Positions 10,101-18,965 of a stretch of 64,000 nt of DNA are shown one piece after another. Under the pieces are notes generated by a model. It made no database searches, was not told the DNA's origin, and worked only from the letters and a program-made list of their open reading frames with translations. Source of the DNA: Variovorax paradoxus (lineage in GTDB: Bacteria; Pseudomonadota; Gammaproteobacteria; Burkholderiales; Burkholderiaceae_C). A program made the position numbers and the translations under genes. The DNA is taken from assembly GCA_016806145.1 (NCBI GenBank), contig CP063166.1, positions 1,302,001 through 1,366,000 on the forward strand, given 5' to 3'. The first letter of the stretch is position 1. Each line of letters begins with the position of its first letter.

Positions 10101-11987
10101 GCGGTCGAACCCGTGACCGACGATCTGCGCGTGCAGTTCCGCGCCATGCCGATGCGCAGCACGCAGATGCCGCCCTGGGGCGAGAGCATGGACCACGATC
10201 CCTGCGACTGGATGTGGCCCACCAGCCGCTGGCAGCCCGGGCGCATCCACCGCGACCGCTACGGACTGCGGCCGCCCGCGAGCAGCCTGCTGCGCAGCGA
10301 CGTGCTGCAGATCGAGGTGCGGGTGGTCGGCAGCGCCCGGCCCGCGCGCCTGGGCGAGGAGACCGAGGAGACCGTGCCCGCGCCCGAATGGCCGGCGCAG
10401 CGCCTGCCCGTGTGGTGCGGGCTGCGCGCCTCGCAGGTGGCGCTGCCGCTGCCCGAGCGGCCCGCGCCGGTGCTGTTCGCGCTGCGCCCCGGCGCCTCGG
10501 CCACGCCCGAGCCGGTGTGGACCGCCGAGGCGCTGCAGCGCATCACGCGCGGCGAGTGGCTGGTCGAGCCGCCGCCCGGCTGGCTCGCGCGCTCGGTGGT
10601 GCGCGGGCCGAAGCACATGGCGCTGCTGCCGGCGCCGGCGCTGTTCATCGCCTCCGACTACCAGACCCTGGCCGCGCACGAGCGCTACAGCCGGCCGCGC
10701 AGCACGGTCAACTGGGACCGCCACCTGCTGCTGCCCGGCCTGCAGGACCAGCTCGCAGGCGCGATCGTGCAGCACCCGGTCGAGGGCCTCGCGAGCGATT
10801 TCCCGCTGCTGCGCGTCGAGGACCCGATCCGCGCCATGCTGCGCCTGGGCGCCGCCGCGCGCGAGCGCTACCGCGGCCTCCTGGTCGGCGTGACCGGCAC
10901 CGTGGGCAAGTCCTCCACCATCTCGATCCTGCGCGACCTGCTGCCCGCGCAGGCGCGCGTGCACACCACCATCGACAACTACAACTCGCGCGTCGGCGTG
11001 CCGGCGATGCTGGCCAGCCTCGGGCCCGACGTCGACGTCTGCATCCTCGAGATGGCGCAGAGCTCGCTGTGGATGGACCGCGGCCCGATCTCGCTGATGG
11101 CGCGCCCGCACGTGGCGATCGTCACCGAGATCGGCCTGTCGCAGACCCGGCAGGCCGTGAGCGTGGAGCAGACGGCCGAGTACAAGTCGCGCATCTTCCT
11201 CGGCCTGGAGCCCGGCGGCGTGGCCATCGTGCCCGACCACATCCCCTGCCTGCTGCAGACGGTGCAGGCCGCGGCGCGCACCGCGGGCGCGGTCTGGGTG
11301 GTGGGCCGCGGACCGCAGGCCGACGTGCGCGTGCTCGGCACCGAGCCCGAGGGCCACGGCTGCCGCGTGCACATCGCGCTGCGCGGGCGCACCCATTCCT
11401 ACCTGTTCCCGGTCGCGAGCGAAGGGCTGGTGCGCAACTCCACGCTCTCGTTCGCGGCGCTGGTCGCGATGGGCTTCGACCCCGAGGCCGCCTGCGCGCG
11501 CATGCCCGGCGTGCGGCTGCCGGCCTCGGTGATGCACGTGCAGGCGCTGCGCACCGAAGGCGGGGTGCAGGCCACGCTGGTCGACGACAGCTGGAACGCC
11601 GAGGTGATGTCGATGCGCAATGCGATGGCTTTCGTGCGCGACTACGGCCGTGCGGGCGGTGGCGGCAATGGCGCCGCGCCGGTCGCGCGCCGCATCGCCA
11701 TGCTGGGCCGCATCGTCAACCTCGACCATGCGGCCGAGGCGATGCACCGCAGCCTCGCGGCGCCGCTGCTGGACTCGGGCATCGAGCACGTGGTGACGCA
11801 CGGCCAGGAGATGCGCTGGCTGCGCGAGGAGATGCCGACCTCGATGCTGGGCCCGCACTTCGAGAACGCGGCCGATGCCGCCGGCTACCTCGGCGCCTTC
11901 CTGCGCGACGGCGACCTGCTGCTGGTGAAGGGCGACCGCGACCGCTCCGATTTCGGCGAGATTCCCGAACTGCTGCGCAAGCTATGA
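7140..11987 (+). CDS. Large fusion: toroid-like N-terminal region + CapA-like metallophosphoesterase + Mur-ligase (CapB/PgsB-like) domain
   Basis: A single 1615-residue protein joins modules that are usually separate. Residues 1-150 are unassigned. Residues 150-570 look like an all-helical alpha/alpha toroid (TYNTLRHASSTYALLEAWEL and YYDGEAAFGLMRLYGLTRDP resemble sugar epimerases and glycosidases). Residues 585-865 are a CapA/PgsA-type poly-gamma-glutamate phosphoesterase-like domain (VAFGGDVNLGRR, NNHSGDYG, AVHWGDN). Residues 865-1235 are mostly beta and unassigned. Residues 1235-1615 are a Mur ligase with P-loop GVTGTVGKSS (Lys1257) and a WNAEVMSMRNAM segment. CapB-type ligases add glutamate to a growing gamma-glutamyl chain. 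The likely role is making or attaching an amino-acid or glycopeptide polymer. No signal peptide is visible. The ATG at 7140 has no clear ribosome binding site; the frame runs further upstream without a better start. Product unknown. Confidence 0.85.
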   Translation: MPDPTLSLAELLNRARQALAGPEGVLPALPPATPVTGSVVFLAIGEGGSRARVVSGRGADAAQAWEEAAEALADAAQRGERPPQRLRAELVEHVLPMHWGEFKELLAKTRRNYFQQGVSFDSRFEFALLAPEANGSAVFYDGSVDHCQPNPGNLRLHTRRRFGKELDFPDDDAAPVWCFTTRAVYVDAEGAWPIVPEGQEAQLRRLDDWGAAPVRRMVEDASRYLAAQVKPTGEFHYGWFPCFDRAIPTYNTLRHASSTYALLEAWELTRDTAQKEAIDRSLAFLAGSLIRPAVLPDGGSAAFLVDVAHEVKLGGNAVCLLAFVKYTELTGDRRFLPLLEQLALGIRHMQDPETGRFVHVLHRPSLAVKDAFRVIYYDGEAAFGLMRLYGLTRDPRWLAMVEKAFDHFIAAEHWRAHDHWLSYCVNELTRHRPALRYYEFGLRNVADYLDFVLERITTFPTLLELMMAAREMVLRIEADPELRHLLEGLDRDKFERALEHRARYLANGHFWPELAMFFRHPDRIAGSFFIKHHSFRVRIDDVEHYLSGYVAYHRLLKAREGGEIAAPSAPQAEAQAPAETPATRTGTVAFGGDVNLGRRLHYRRLELGGARRMLSGIPALRAADLRIVNLECVVATTGEQGVDKGEAGSYYFRARPEMLDVLTTARIGIVATANNHSGDYGPGALMEQQWHLQAAGIAWAGTGRDLEAALRPAFALAGGVRVALFSLDATQPQFAAGTDKPGAAYLPLDEPAAWTALLAPRIEKARESADVVLVAVHWGDNLETEPSEAEVAVGHAIVDAGADAVLGTSAHVLQGVEVYRGRPIVHDAGDLLFEAVRSDFVDAGVFTLALSPRGVEQLSFTPIGVGFGRSRQYANERARGAAARFARQCEALGTRMAVLPEGRCTLALAPPERASRLAADAPALPEPAFARVAPLLAPRPEWLVDVLPPDSRHFAPVRFGPLELLGIRCAPTQISGRRMLWIESFWRAVEPVTDDLRVQFRAMPMRSTQMPPWGESMDHDPCDWMWPTSRWQPGRIHRDRYGLRPPASSLLRSDVLQIEVRVVGSARPARLGEETEETVPAPEWPAQRLPVWCGLRASQVALPLPERPAPVLFALRPGASATPEPVWTAEALQRITRGEWLVEPPPGWLARSVVRGPKHMALLPAPALFIASDYQTLAAHERYSRPRSTVNWDRHLLLPGLQDQLAGAIVQHPVEGLASDFPLLRVEDPIRAMLRLGAAARERYRGLLVGVTGTVGKSSTISILRDLLPAQARVHTTIDNYNSRVGVPAMLASLGPDVDVCILEMAQSSLWMDRGPISLMARPHVAIVTEIGLSQTRQAVSVEQTAEYKSRIFLGLEPGGVAIVPDHIPCLLQTVQAAARTAGAVWVVGRGPQADVRVLGTEPEGHGCRVHIALRGRTHSYLFPVASEGLVRNSTLSFAALVAMGFDPEAACARMPGVRLPASVMHVQALRTEGGVQATLVDDSWNAEVMSMRNAMAFVRDYGRAGGGGNGAAPVARRIAMLGRIVNLDHAAEAMHRSLAAPLLDSGIEHVVTHGQEMRWLREEMPTSMLGPHFENAADAAGYLGAFLRDGDLLLVKGDRDRSDFGEIPELLRKL

Positions 11988-12937
11988 ACCTGCGCTCGAC
12001 CTCCGTGCTGCTGTGCGCGCTCGCCGTGGCGCTGGTGCAGGCGGCCTGCGCGCAGCGCGCCGAGATCCGGCCGCCCGCGATCCGCGTCATCGGCGACGAG
12101 GTGCTGCACTGGAACCAGCCCGCGGTGCGGGAGAACTGCCCCGAGGACCGCTTCGGCTTCCTCTGGGTGCAGCCGATCGAGGGGCCGGCCTGCATCCGCT
12201 ATTTCGCGAGCAGCGACATCGAGGGCGCGCGCGTCGCCATCGTGCAGTTCTCGGGCGACCGCGACGCGGTGATGGACCAGCCGCCCACGCGCATCTCGGG
12301 CAACACCGAGGCGCTGCGCACCACCGACGCGCAGCGCAACCGCGACCGCGCCGGCGTGCCCTGGATCTTCGTCGCGCGGCCCGGCACCTACGGTTCCTCG
12401 GGCAACCACCGCCAGCGGCGCCAGCCGGTGGAGTTCCATGCGCTCGATGCCGCGCTCGATGCGCTGATGCAGCGCCACCGCATCCAGCGCCTGGTCATCC
12501 TCGGCCACAGCGGCGGCGCCACCGCGGGCGCGGCGCTGCTCACCATGGGCCGCACGCGCGTGGCCTGCGCGGTGCTGACCTCGGGCGCCTACGGCCTGCT
12601 CGAGCGCGCGCGCCTGCTCGGGCGTTCGCGCGACGGCCGCACCGACACCACCGGCAGCACGCGCTTCTACGACCCGCTCGACCATGTCGACGGCGTGGTG
12701 CCCGATCCGGCGCGTCGCATCGTGCTGATCGGCAACCGCGAGGACGAGAACACGCCCTTCGCGCTGCAGGAGCGCTTCGCCGAGGCGCTGCAGCACGCCG
12801 GCCATCGCGTCGAGATCCGCACCGCGGCCGCCGAGCCGCCCGACTTCCACGACCTCAAGGACCGCGCGGGGCCGAACGCCGCCGCGGCCTGCGCGCGCGA
12901 AGCCATGTACCCGGGGCCGCGCGGCACCGAGCGCTGA
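11984..12937 (+). CDS. Secreted alpha/beta-hydrolase-like protein
   Basis: A 317-residue protein with a clear signal sequence (hydrophobic VLLCALAVALVQAACAQ, probably cut near residue 24). The nucleophile elbow GHSGG (Ser176) is followed by Ala/Gly-rich helix residues, and a late DFHDLKD segment could supply the His. The layout is that of alpha/beta hydrolases. Its ATG overlaps the stop codon of the large fusion gene (ATGA), so the two are translationally coupled and probably act on the same material. It could release or trim the product of the fusion enzyme in the periplasm. No specific substrate can be assigned. Confidence 0.75.
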   Translation: MNLRSTSVLLCALAVALVQAACAQRAEIRPPAIRVIGDEVLHWNQPAVRENCPEDRFGFLWVQPIEGPACIRYFASSDIEGARVAIVQFSGDRDAVMDQPPTRISGNTEALRTTDAQRNRDRAGVPWIFVARPGTYGSSGNHRQRRQPVEFHALDAALDALMQRHRIQRLVILGHSGGATAGAALLTMGRTRVACAVLTSGAYGLLERARLLGRSRDGRTDTTGSTRFYDPLDHVDGVVPDPARRIVLIGNREDENTPFALQERFAEALQHAGHRVEIRTAAAEPPDFHDLKDRAGPNAAAACAREAMYPGPRGTER

Positions 12938-12974
12938 GGGCCGGGCCCGTTCCACCCACACCCGACGTCATTCC

Positions 12975-14045
12975 ATGAGCGAACCGAGGATCTCCCAGCG
13001 CAGCTACGGCCGCATGCCCGACGGCCGGCCCGTCATCGAGTACACGCTCGACAACGGCCTCGGCCTGCGGCTGCAGGCGATCAACCTCGGCGGCATCGTC
13101 ACCGCGCTGCTGGTGCCCGACCGCCAGGGCCGCGCCGCCAACGTGGTGCTGGGCCTGCCCGACCTCGCGGCCTACCTCGGGCCGCATCCGCACCTGGGCA
13201 CCATCGTCGGCCGCTTCGCCAACCGCATCGCCGCCGGGCGCTTCGAGCTCGACGGCCAGGCGCACCAGCTCGCGCTCAACGACGGGCCGAACGCGCTGCA
13301 CGGCGGAGCGCAGGGCTTCGGCAAGCGCTTCTGGAGCATCTACGCGCTGCCGAACGAGCCCGGGCGCATCGGCATCGAGCTGCGCCATGTCAGCGCGCAT
13401 GGCGACGAGGGCTACCCGGGCGAGCTGCGGCTCGCGGTGCGCTACGAACTGAGCACCGCGGCCAACACCTGGCGCATCGTCTACCGCGCCGAGACCGACC
13501 GGCCGACGGTGCTGAACCTGAGCCACCACGACTACTTCAACCTCGCGGGGGAAGGCAGCGTGATGGGGCACCGGCTCACGCTGCCGGCCAGCCGCTACTG
13601 CCCGGTCGATGCCACGCTGATCCCGACCGGGCTGGCCGAGGTGGCGGGCACGCCCTTCGACTTCCGGCAGCCGATGGCCATCGGCGAGCGCATCCGCGAC
13701 GGCCATGCGCAGATGCTGATCGCACGCGGCTACGACCACAACTGGGTGCTCGACCGCGCGCAGGAGCGAGACGGCCTCGCGCTGGCCGCGCGGCTGGCGC
13801 ACGAGGCCTCGGGCCGCACGATGGAAGTGCACACCACCGAGCCGGGCGTGCAGTTCTATTCGGGCAACTTCCTCGACGGCAGCCTGCTGGGCAGCGGCGG
13901 CGCGGCGATCCGCCAGGGCGACGGCCTGTGCCTGGAGACGCAGCACTTTCCCGATTCGCCGAACAGGCCGGAATTCCCGTCCACGGTGCTGCGGCCCGGC
14001 GAGGTGTTCCGCGGCGTCACCGAGCACCGCTTCGGCATCGCCTGA
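12975..14045 (+). CDS. galM: Aldose 1-epimerase (mutarotase)
   Basis: The 356-residue protein interconverts alpha and beta anomers of aldoses such as galactose, glucose or arabinose. It shows the GalM hallmarks: VGRFANRIAAGRFELDG, the ALNDGPNALHGG loop, the catalytic His pair at 184/185 in NLSHHDYFNLAG, and the base Glu321 in CLETQHFPDS. Length is normal for the family. No signal peptide is seen, so it is cytosolic. It begins 37 bases after the hydrolase gene and may be cotranscribed. Given the pentose-oxidation island a few kilobases away it may feed that pathway, but it could also belong with the upstream fusion protein if that handles sugars. Confidence 0.93.
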   Translation: MSEPRISQRSYGRMPDGRPVIEYTLDNGLGLRLQAINLGGIVTALLVPDRQGRAANVVLGLPDLAAYLGPHPHLGTIVGRFANRIAAGRFELDGQAHQLALNDGPNALHGGAQGFGKRFWSIYALPNEPGRIGIELRHVSAHGDEGYPGELRLAVRYELSTAANTWRIVYRAETDRPTVLNLSHHDYFNLAGEGSVMGHRLTLPASRYCPVDATLIPTGLAEVAGTPFDFRQPMAIGERIRDGHAQMLIARGYDHNWVLDRAQERDGLALAARLAHEASGRTMEVHTTEPGVQFYSGNFLDGSLLGSGGAAIRQGDGLCLETQHFPDSPNRPEFPSTVLRPGEVFRGVTEHRFGIA

Positions 14046-14090
14046 AGAAGCCCGGCGCGGGGCTCACAAGGTGTGAAGAAACCGTAGCGA

Positions 14091-14163
14091 GCGCCCCGAG
14101 GTCGCGCCGAGGACCGCAGCCGTACTCTGTACGGTGAGGACCGCAGGTGCGAGATCGGGGCGC
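14091..14163. repeat. Palindromic repeat element between galM and the Crp/Fnr gene
   Basis: The outer arms GCGCCCCGA and TCGGGGCGC are exact complements, and the centre is the perfect hairpin CCGTAC-TCT-GTACGG. Between them GAGGACCGCAG occurs twice in direct orientation, 27 bases apart. The element lies between convergent genes and can act as a bidirectional terminator. Its elaborate design suggests a dispersed repeat rather than a plain terminator. Confidence 0.6.
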
Positions 14164-14186
14164 GCAGCAGGTTTATTCATACCTTG

Positions 14187-14873
14187 TCAGGCCGTCGACA
14201 GCCGGTCGTCGGGCAGCGCACCGAAATCCGTCTGCGCGAAATCCTCGGGCACGTGCACGGCCTGCGCATCGCGCCGCAGCAGGCCGCGCTGCTCCATGGC
14301 GCGCATGGTCTTGTTGACCACCTCGCGCGACAGCCCCGAGTACGAGGCGATCATCGATTGCGAGATGCGCTTGTCGAAGCCGCCCGCATGCACCGGCGCC
14401 AGCTGCGTGAGCTGGTGCAGCACGTGGCCCACCAGCGCGCCCGACGACAGCGTGGAAACGCGCCGCAGCCGTCCGCGCAGCAGGGCCTGCCGCTTCGCCA
14501 CCAGGCCCAGCAGGCGCAGCGCGATCTCGGGCCGGCGCTCGCACAGCTCGCGCAGCGCGGCCACCGACACCAGGTGCACCGACGCGGGCAGCGCGGCGAC
14601 CAGCGCCTGCGTCGAGCGGTAGCGGTCCTGCTGCAGCCCGAGGTCGAAGAAGAAGTCGTCGGCGCGGATGAACTCGCTCGTGAAGTCGGCGGCCGGCGTG
14701 CGGCCGCGCGCCACCACGCGCAGCAGCCCGGTCGCCACGCAGTAGACGCGGTCGGTCTCTTCGTGGGCCTCGAGCACGGTCTCGTTGCGCCGGAAGTAGC
14801 GCAGCTCGCTGTGCCGGGTCAGCCATTCCCGTTCCGTCATCGGAAGGCCGGCCGTGAGGGGATGCAGGTACAT
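14187..14873 (-). CDS. Crp/Fnr-family transcriptional regulator
   Basis: A 228-residue protein with an N-terminal cyclic-nucleotide-binding-like beta-roll (about residues 20-130) and a C-terminal Crp-type winged helix (about 150-215; SQSMIASYSGLSREVVNKTM is the helix-turn-helix). There is no Cys cluster as in Fnr, and the cAMP-binding signature is not well kept, so the signal is unknown. An in-frame ATG at 14840 (MTEREWLTRH) is an alternative start. It lies 69 bases after an AraC-type regulator gene on the same strand, so the two may be cotranscribed. Confidence 0.9.
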   Translation of the reverse strand: MYLHPLTAGLPMTEREWLTRHSELRYFRRNETVLEAHEETDRVYCVATGLLRVVARGRTPAADFTSEFIRADDFFFDLGLQQDRYRSTQALVAALPASVHLVSVAALRELCERRPEIALRLLGLVAKRQALLRGRLRRVSTLSSGALVGHVLHQLTQLAPVHAGGFDKRISQSMIASYSGLSREVVNKTMRAMEQRGLLRRDAQAVHVPEDFAQTDFGALPDDRLSTA

Positions 14874-14942
14874 GGGCGCGATGATTGGCGAGTGCGACGG
14901 CGGCGTCTTCTCATTGCGCGCAGGCGGCCGGCGGCGAAATGC

Positions 14943-15911
14943 TCAGGAGGGGCCGGCCAGCGCCCGCGCGTCGCCCGGCGTCATCGCATAGGCGGCGCGG
15001 AAGGCGCGGTAGAAGGTCGCGAGGCTGTCGAAGCCGCTGCGGTAGGCGATGTCGGTGACCGAGCGCTCCGGCGCCACGGCCAGCTGCCGCGAGGCATCGG
15101 CGAGCCGCAGCGCGGTGAGCGTGCGCGCGAAGCTGTGGCCGGTGGGCTCGAACAGCACGTGCACCTGGCGCAGCGAGATGCCCAGTTCGCGCGCGACGTT
15201 CGAGGGCGAGAGCTCGGGCCGGCGCAGGTCGCGCTGCAGGATCTCGCGCGCCGCGTGCAGCAGGCCCGAGCGCAGCGCGGCGCGGCTCTCGGGCAGGCCC
15301 GGCGCGAGGCGGCCGCGCGCCAGCAGCGTCAGCCGCACGGCATTCACCACCTCGGCCCCGGCGTTCGCGAGTTCGCCCGGCCGCGTCGTCAGCGCGCGGA
15401 ACAGCGCCAGCAGCGGCCGCGCGAAGGCGGCCGTGCGCGCCAGGGGCGCCGCGAACAGGTCGTCGGCGCGCGCGCCGAGCAGCATGCCGGGCACCAGCGG
15501 GATGCGCAGCGAGCGGAAGTCGAAGCCGTCGCCGCGCATCGGCGTGGCCTCGAAGGGAAGGTCGGCATGGTGGACCACGAGGTCGCCCTCGCGCACCGGC
15601 CGGCCTTCGTCGCGGCCGCTGCTGACCCAGCCCGGGCCGCGCACCTGCAGGCCGATGCACAGGCTCTGGCCCGCGACGCGCGCGATGTCGGCGCGCGTGC
15701 GGCTCACGCGGTAGGAGGAGGCGCGCAGCTCGGAGACGCTGGCGGCGATGCCCGCGTCGCCGACCGGCGTGGAGAGGAAATGCCCTTCGAAGGCCGTGCG
15801 CCGCTCGCGCGGCACCTCGATGGTGACGCCGAACAGATGCTTGCCGCGCACCTCGCACCAGTGGTCGAAGCGGTCCTGCGGGCGGAGGTCGTCGGTCGTG
15901 AAGTGCAGCAT
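14943..15911 (-). CDS. AraC-family transcriptional regulator
   Basis: The 322-residue protein has an N-terminal AraC-binding-like domain (about residues 10-190; DDLRPQDRFDHWCEVRG is the usual opening of the AraC_binding_2 type) and a C-terminal AraC double HTH (about 215-318) ending in the consensus DIAYRSGFDSLATFYRAFRA. The start MLHFTTDDL is preferred over a longer frame whose extra N-terminus is basic and unstructured. It lies upstream of the Crp/Fnr gene on the same strand, and 88 bases after the end of the lactonase gene. It may regulate pentose or aromatic catabolism, but no target is evident. Confidence 0.9.
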   Translation of the reverse strand: MLHFTTDDLRPQDRFDHWCEVRGKHLFGVTIEVPRERRTAFEGHFLSTPVGDAGIAASVSELRASSYRVSRTRADIARVAGQSLCIGLQVRGPGWVSSGRDEGRPVREGDLVVHHADLPFEATPMRGDGFDFRSLRIPLVPGMLLGARADDLFAAPLARTAAFARPLLALFRALTTRPGELANAGAEVVNAVRLTLLARGRLAPGLPESRAALRSGLLHAAREILQRDLRRPELSPSNVARELGISLRQVHVLFEPTGHSFARTLTALRLADASRQLAVAPERSVTDIAYRSGFDSLATFYRAFRAAYAMTPGDARALAGPS

Positions 15912-15999
15912 GGCCGTCGGAGCGATGCGGCGGATTGTCCGGCGGCTTCGCGTCGCCGGCGTGGCAATTTCCGGTGCCCCCGGAGCGCGCGGGGTCGGG

Positions 16000-16938
<939 letters not shown>

Positions 16939-17088
16939 GGCGCGTGCCTTCTTTCTTGTGTGCCTCGTGGCGGGTCTTCTTGACGCCGCGGATCGTATCA
17001 AGGCATATTGATAACGGAAATTAAAAATATCTGCATGCATTGATATGCAATTTGCAATGCATCAAGACCACCCCGTCCGGAGACCTCC
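16939..17088. promoter_or_regulatory. AT-rich divergent promoter region, lactonase / SDR
   Basis: This 150-bp stretch is far richer in A/T than its surroundings and separates two divergent genes. It holds the inverted repeat ATGCATT (17035) / AATGCAT (ends 17062), an inner TGCAATTTGCA palindrome, and a wider pair GCATAT (17003) / ATATGC (ends 17048). These are good candidates for a shared operator. The regulator could be the nearby AraC or LysR protein or one outside the window. Confidence 0.55.
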
Positions 17089-17865
17089 TTGACCGCTTCC
17101 TCCTCCCTCGCCATCCACCCCAGCCTCTCGGGCCGCACCGTGTTCGTCACGGGCGGCGGCAGCGGCATCGGCGCGGCCATCGTGTCGGCCTTCGCCGCGC
17201 AGGGCGCCCGGGTGGCCTTCATCGACATCGCCGAAGCCGCGAGTGCCGAACTCGCGCAGCGCATCGCGCAGGCCGGCCACACGGCGCCCTGGTGGCGCGC
17301 CTGCGACGTGCGCGACATCGGCGCGCTGCAGGCCGCCATCGCCGACGCAGCGGCCGAACTCGGCGACTTCGCCGTGCTGGTCAACAACGTCGCGAGCGAC
17401 GACCGCCACACGCTCGAGTCGGTCACGCCCGACTACTACGACAACCGCATGGCGATCAACGAGCGCCCCGCGCTGTTCGCGATCCAGTCGGTGGTGCCGG
17501 GCATGAAGCGCCTGGGCGCGGGCTCGATCGTCAACCTCGGCTCCACCGGCTGGCAGACCAAGGGCTCGGGCTATCCCTGCTACGCGATCGCCAAGTCCTC
17601 GGTCAACGGCCTCACGCGCGGGCTCGCGGTGGAGCTGGGCCGCGACCGCATCCGCATCAACACCGTCTCGCCCGGCTGGGTGATGACCGAGCGCCAGGTC
17701 GCGCTGTGGCTCGACGCCGAGGGCGAGCAGGCCCTCAAGCGCAACCAGTGCCTGCCCGACAAGCTCATGCCCGAGGACATCGCGCGCATGGTGCTGTTCC
17801 TGGCCTCGGACGATGCGCGGATGTGCACGGCGCAGGAGTTCACCGTGGACGCTGGGTGGACCTGA
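17089..17865 (+). CDS. SDR-family NAD(P)-dependent dehydrogenase (probable sugar dehydrogenase)
   Basis: A 258-residue classical short-chain dehydrogenase. The nucleotide-binding TGGGSGIG is near residues 21-28, NNVAS replaces the usual NNAG, and the catalytic set is Ser152 and Tyr165/Lys169 (YAIAK). A TTG start is used: it follows a GGAGA ribosome binding site, and no ATG or GTG fits. With the divergent lactonase and the aldonate dehydratase in the same island, oxidation of an aldopentose (L-arabinose or D-xylose) at C1 is the most likely reaction. SDR enzymes of sugar-acid or polyol metabolism look alike, so the substrate is inferred from context. Confidence 0.88.
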   Translation: MTASSSLAIHPSLSGRTVFVTGGGSGIGAAIVSAFAAQGARVAFIDIAEAASAELAQRIAQAGHTAPWWRACDVRDIGALQAAIADAAAELGDFAVLVNNVASDDRHTLESVTPDYYDNRMAINERPALFAIQSVVPGMKRLGAGSIVNLGSTGWQTKGSGYPCYAIAKSSVNGLTRGLAVELGRDRIRINTVSPGWVMTERQVALWLDAEGEQALKRNQCLPDKLMPEDIARMVLFLASDDARMCTAQEFTVDAGWT

Positions 17866-17880
17866 GAGAGACAGCCGAAC

Positions 17881-17991
17881 AGCCGGACGCAGAGGACGCG
17901 AAGGTTTCGCGAAGGGCGCGAAAGGAATACCAAATTTTTTGAGGTCTCTTTTGCGTACTTCGCGAAACCTTCGCGTTCTTCGCGTCCGGCT
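17881..17991. terminator. Long imperfect hairpin between convergent genes
   Basis: Arms of about 40 bases, starting AGCCGGACGC and ending GCGTCCGGCT, pair with few mismatches; both contain GAAGGTTTCGCGAAG or its complement. The loop holds the run ATTTTTT. It lies between the convergent SDR and LysR genes and can stop transcription from both sides. The sequence style, built on CGCGAAGG units, suggests a member of a dispersed repeat family. Confidence 0.65.
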
Positions 17992-18005
17992 GCCCGCTCC
18001 CGCAT

Positions 18006-18965
18006 TCAGTCGATCTCCAACTTGCGCCCATAGACGCTGAGGCTCGCCGTCTTCAGCGCCTTCATCATCACCTTGGCCGCCGGCGACAGCAGCCGGTCGG
18101 TGCGCGTGATGATGCCGAAGGCGTCCATGTGGCAGGGCATGTCCAGCGGCAGCAGCGACACGATGCCGTGCGAGGCGTAGTAGCGCGCCACGTCGGTCGC
18201 CAGCACCGCCACCATGTCGCTCTGCTGCAGCATGCGCGTGATGAACAGCAGCGCCGAACTCTCGATGGTGTTGATCGGCGGCTGCAGTCCCTCCTCCTGG
18301 AACATCAGCTCGAAGCGGTGCCGCAGCACGCTGCCGGCCGGCGGCACGATCCAGCCCTCGCCGACCACGTCGCGCAGCGTGAGGCCGCTCACGCCCAGCA
18401 GCGGATGGCCGGGGCGCACCAGCGCGCACACCGGCTCCTCGGTCAGCGCCTCGTAGCGCAGCTGCGACTTGTCGTGCTCGGCGAACAGCCGCGCCACCAG
18501 GATGTCGAGCTTGCCCTGCTCGAGCCGCTCGATCAGCACCGGGCTGGTCTCGATCTCGAGCGAGACCCGCAGCTGGGGCTGCTCGCGCTTGACCATCGCC
18601 ACCGCGGGCGGCAGCAGCGTGAGGCCCGGCGCGGTGATCGCGCCCACGTTCACCTGCCCGAAGCGGCCGGCCTTGAGCGCGGTGAGCTCGTCGTGCGCCT
18701 GGTTCAGGCTCGCGAGGGCGACCCGCGCGTGGCGGATCATGGTCTCGCCGTACCAGGTGGGCCGCATGCCGCGCGGCAGCCGTTCGAACAGCGGCACCTC
18801 GAGCACGTCCTCCAGGTCCTTGAGCAGCTTGGAGGCCGCCGGCTGCGTCATGTTGAGCACCTGCGCGGCGCGGTGGATGTTGCCTTCCTCGGCCAGCGCC
18901 ACCAGAAGCAGCAGCTGGCGCGTCTTGAGCCGCGCGCGGATAAACCAATGGGTGTAGTTCGTCAT
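18006..18965 (-). CDS. LysR-family regulator, GbpR-like
   Basis: A 319-residue LysR protein with N-terminal winged HTH (about residues 12-72; the recognition part is AAQVLNMTQPAASKLLKDLE) and effector domain (about 100-305). The opening HWFIRARLKTRQLLLLVALA fits the GbpR/CbbR-like subgroup that controls ChvE-type sugar-binding protein genes. It is divergent from the aldehyde dehydrogenase gene, which starts the long sugar operon, with direct repeats in the gap. It is therefore the best candidate regulator of that operon, responding to a sugar or pathway intermediate. The start ATG at 18965 fits the family length. Confidence 0.92.
   Translation of the reverse strand: MTNYTHWFIRARLKTRQLLLLVALAEEGNIHRAAQVLNMTQPAASKLLKDLEDVLEVPLFERLPRGMRPTWYGETMIRHARVALASLNQAHDELTALKAGRFGQVNVGAITAPGLTLLPPAVAMVKREQPQLRVSLEIETSPVLIERLEQGKLDILVARLFAEHDKSQLRYEALTEEPVCALVRPGHPLLGVSGLTLRDVVGEGWIVPPAGSVLRHRFELMFQEEGLQPPINTIESSALLFITRMLQQSDMVAVLATDVARYYASHGIVSLLPLDMPCHMDAFGIITRTDRLLSPAAKVMMKALKTASLSVYGRKLEID

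Noticed and set aside
7068..11858. A 1596-residue open frame on the minus strand opposite the fusion gene
   Set aside because: It is rich in Arg, Ala, His and Gln with no domain, and mirrors the codon bias of the plus-strand gene. Long antisense open frames are usual in DNA of this GC content.
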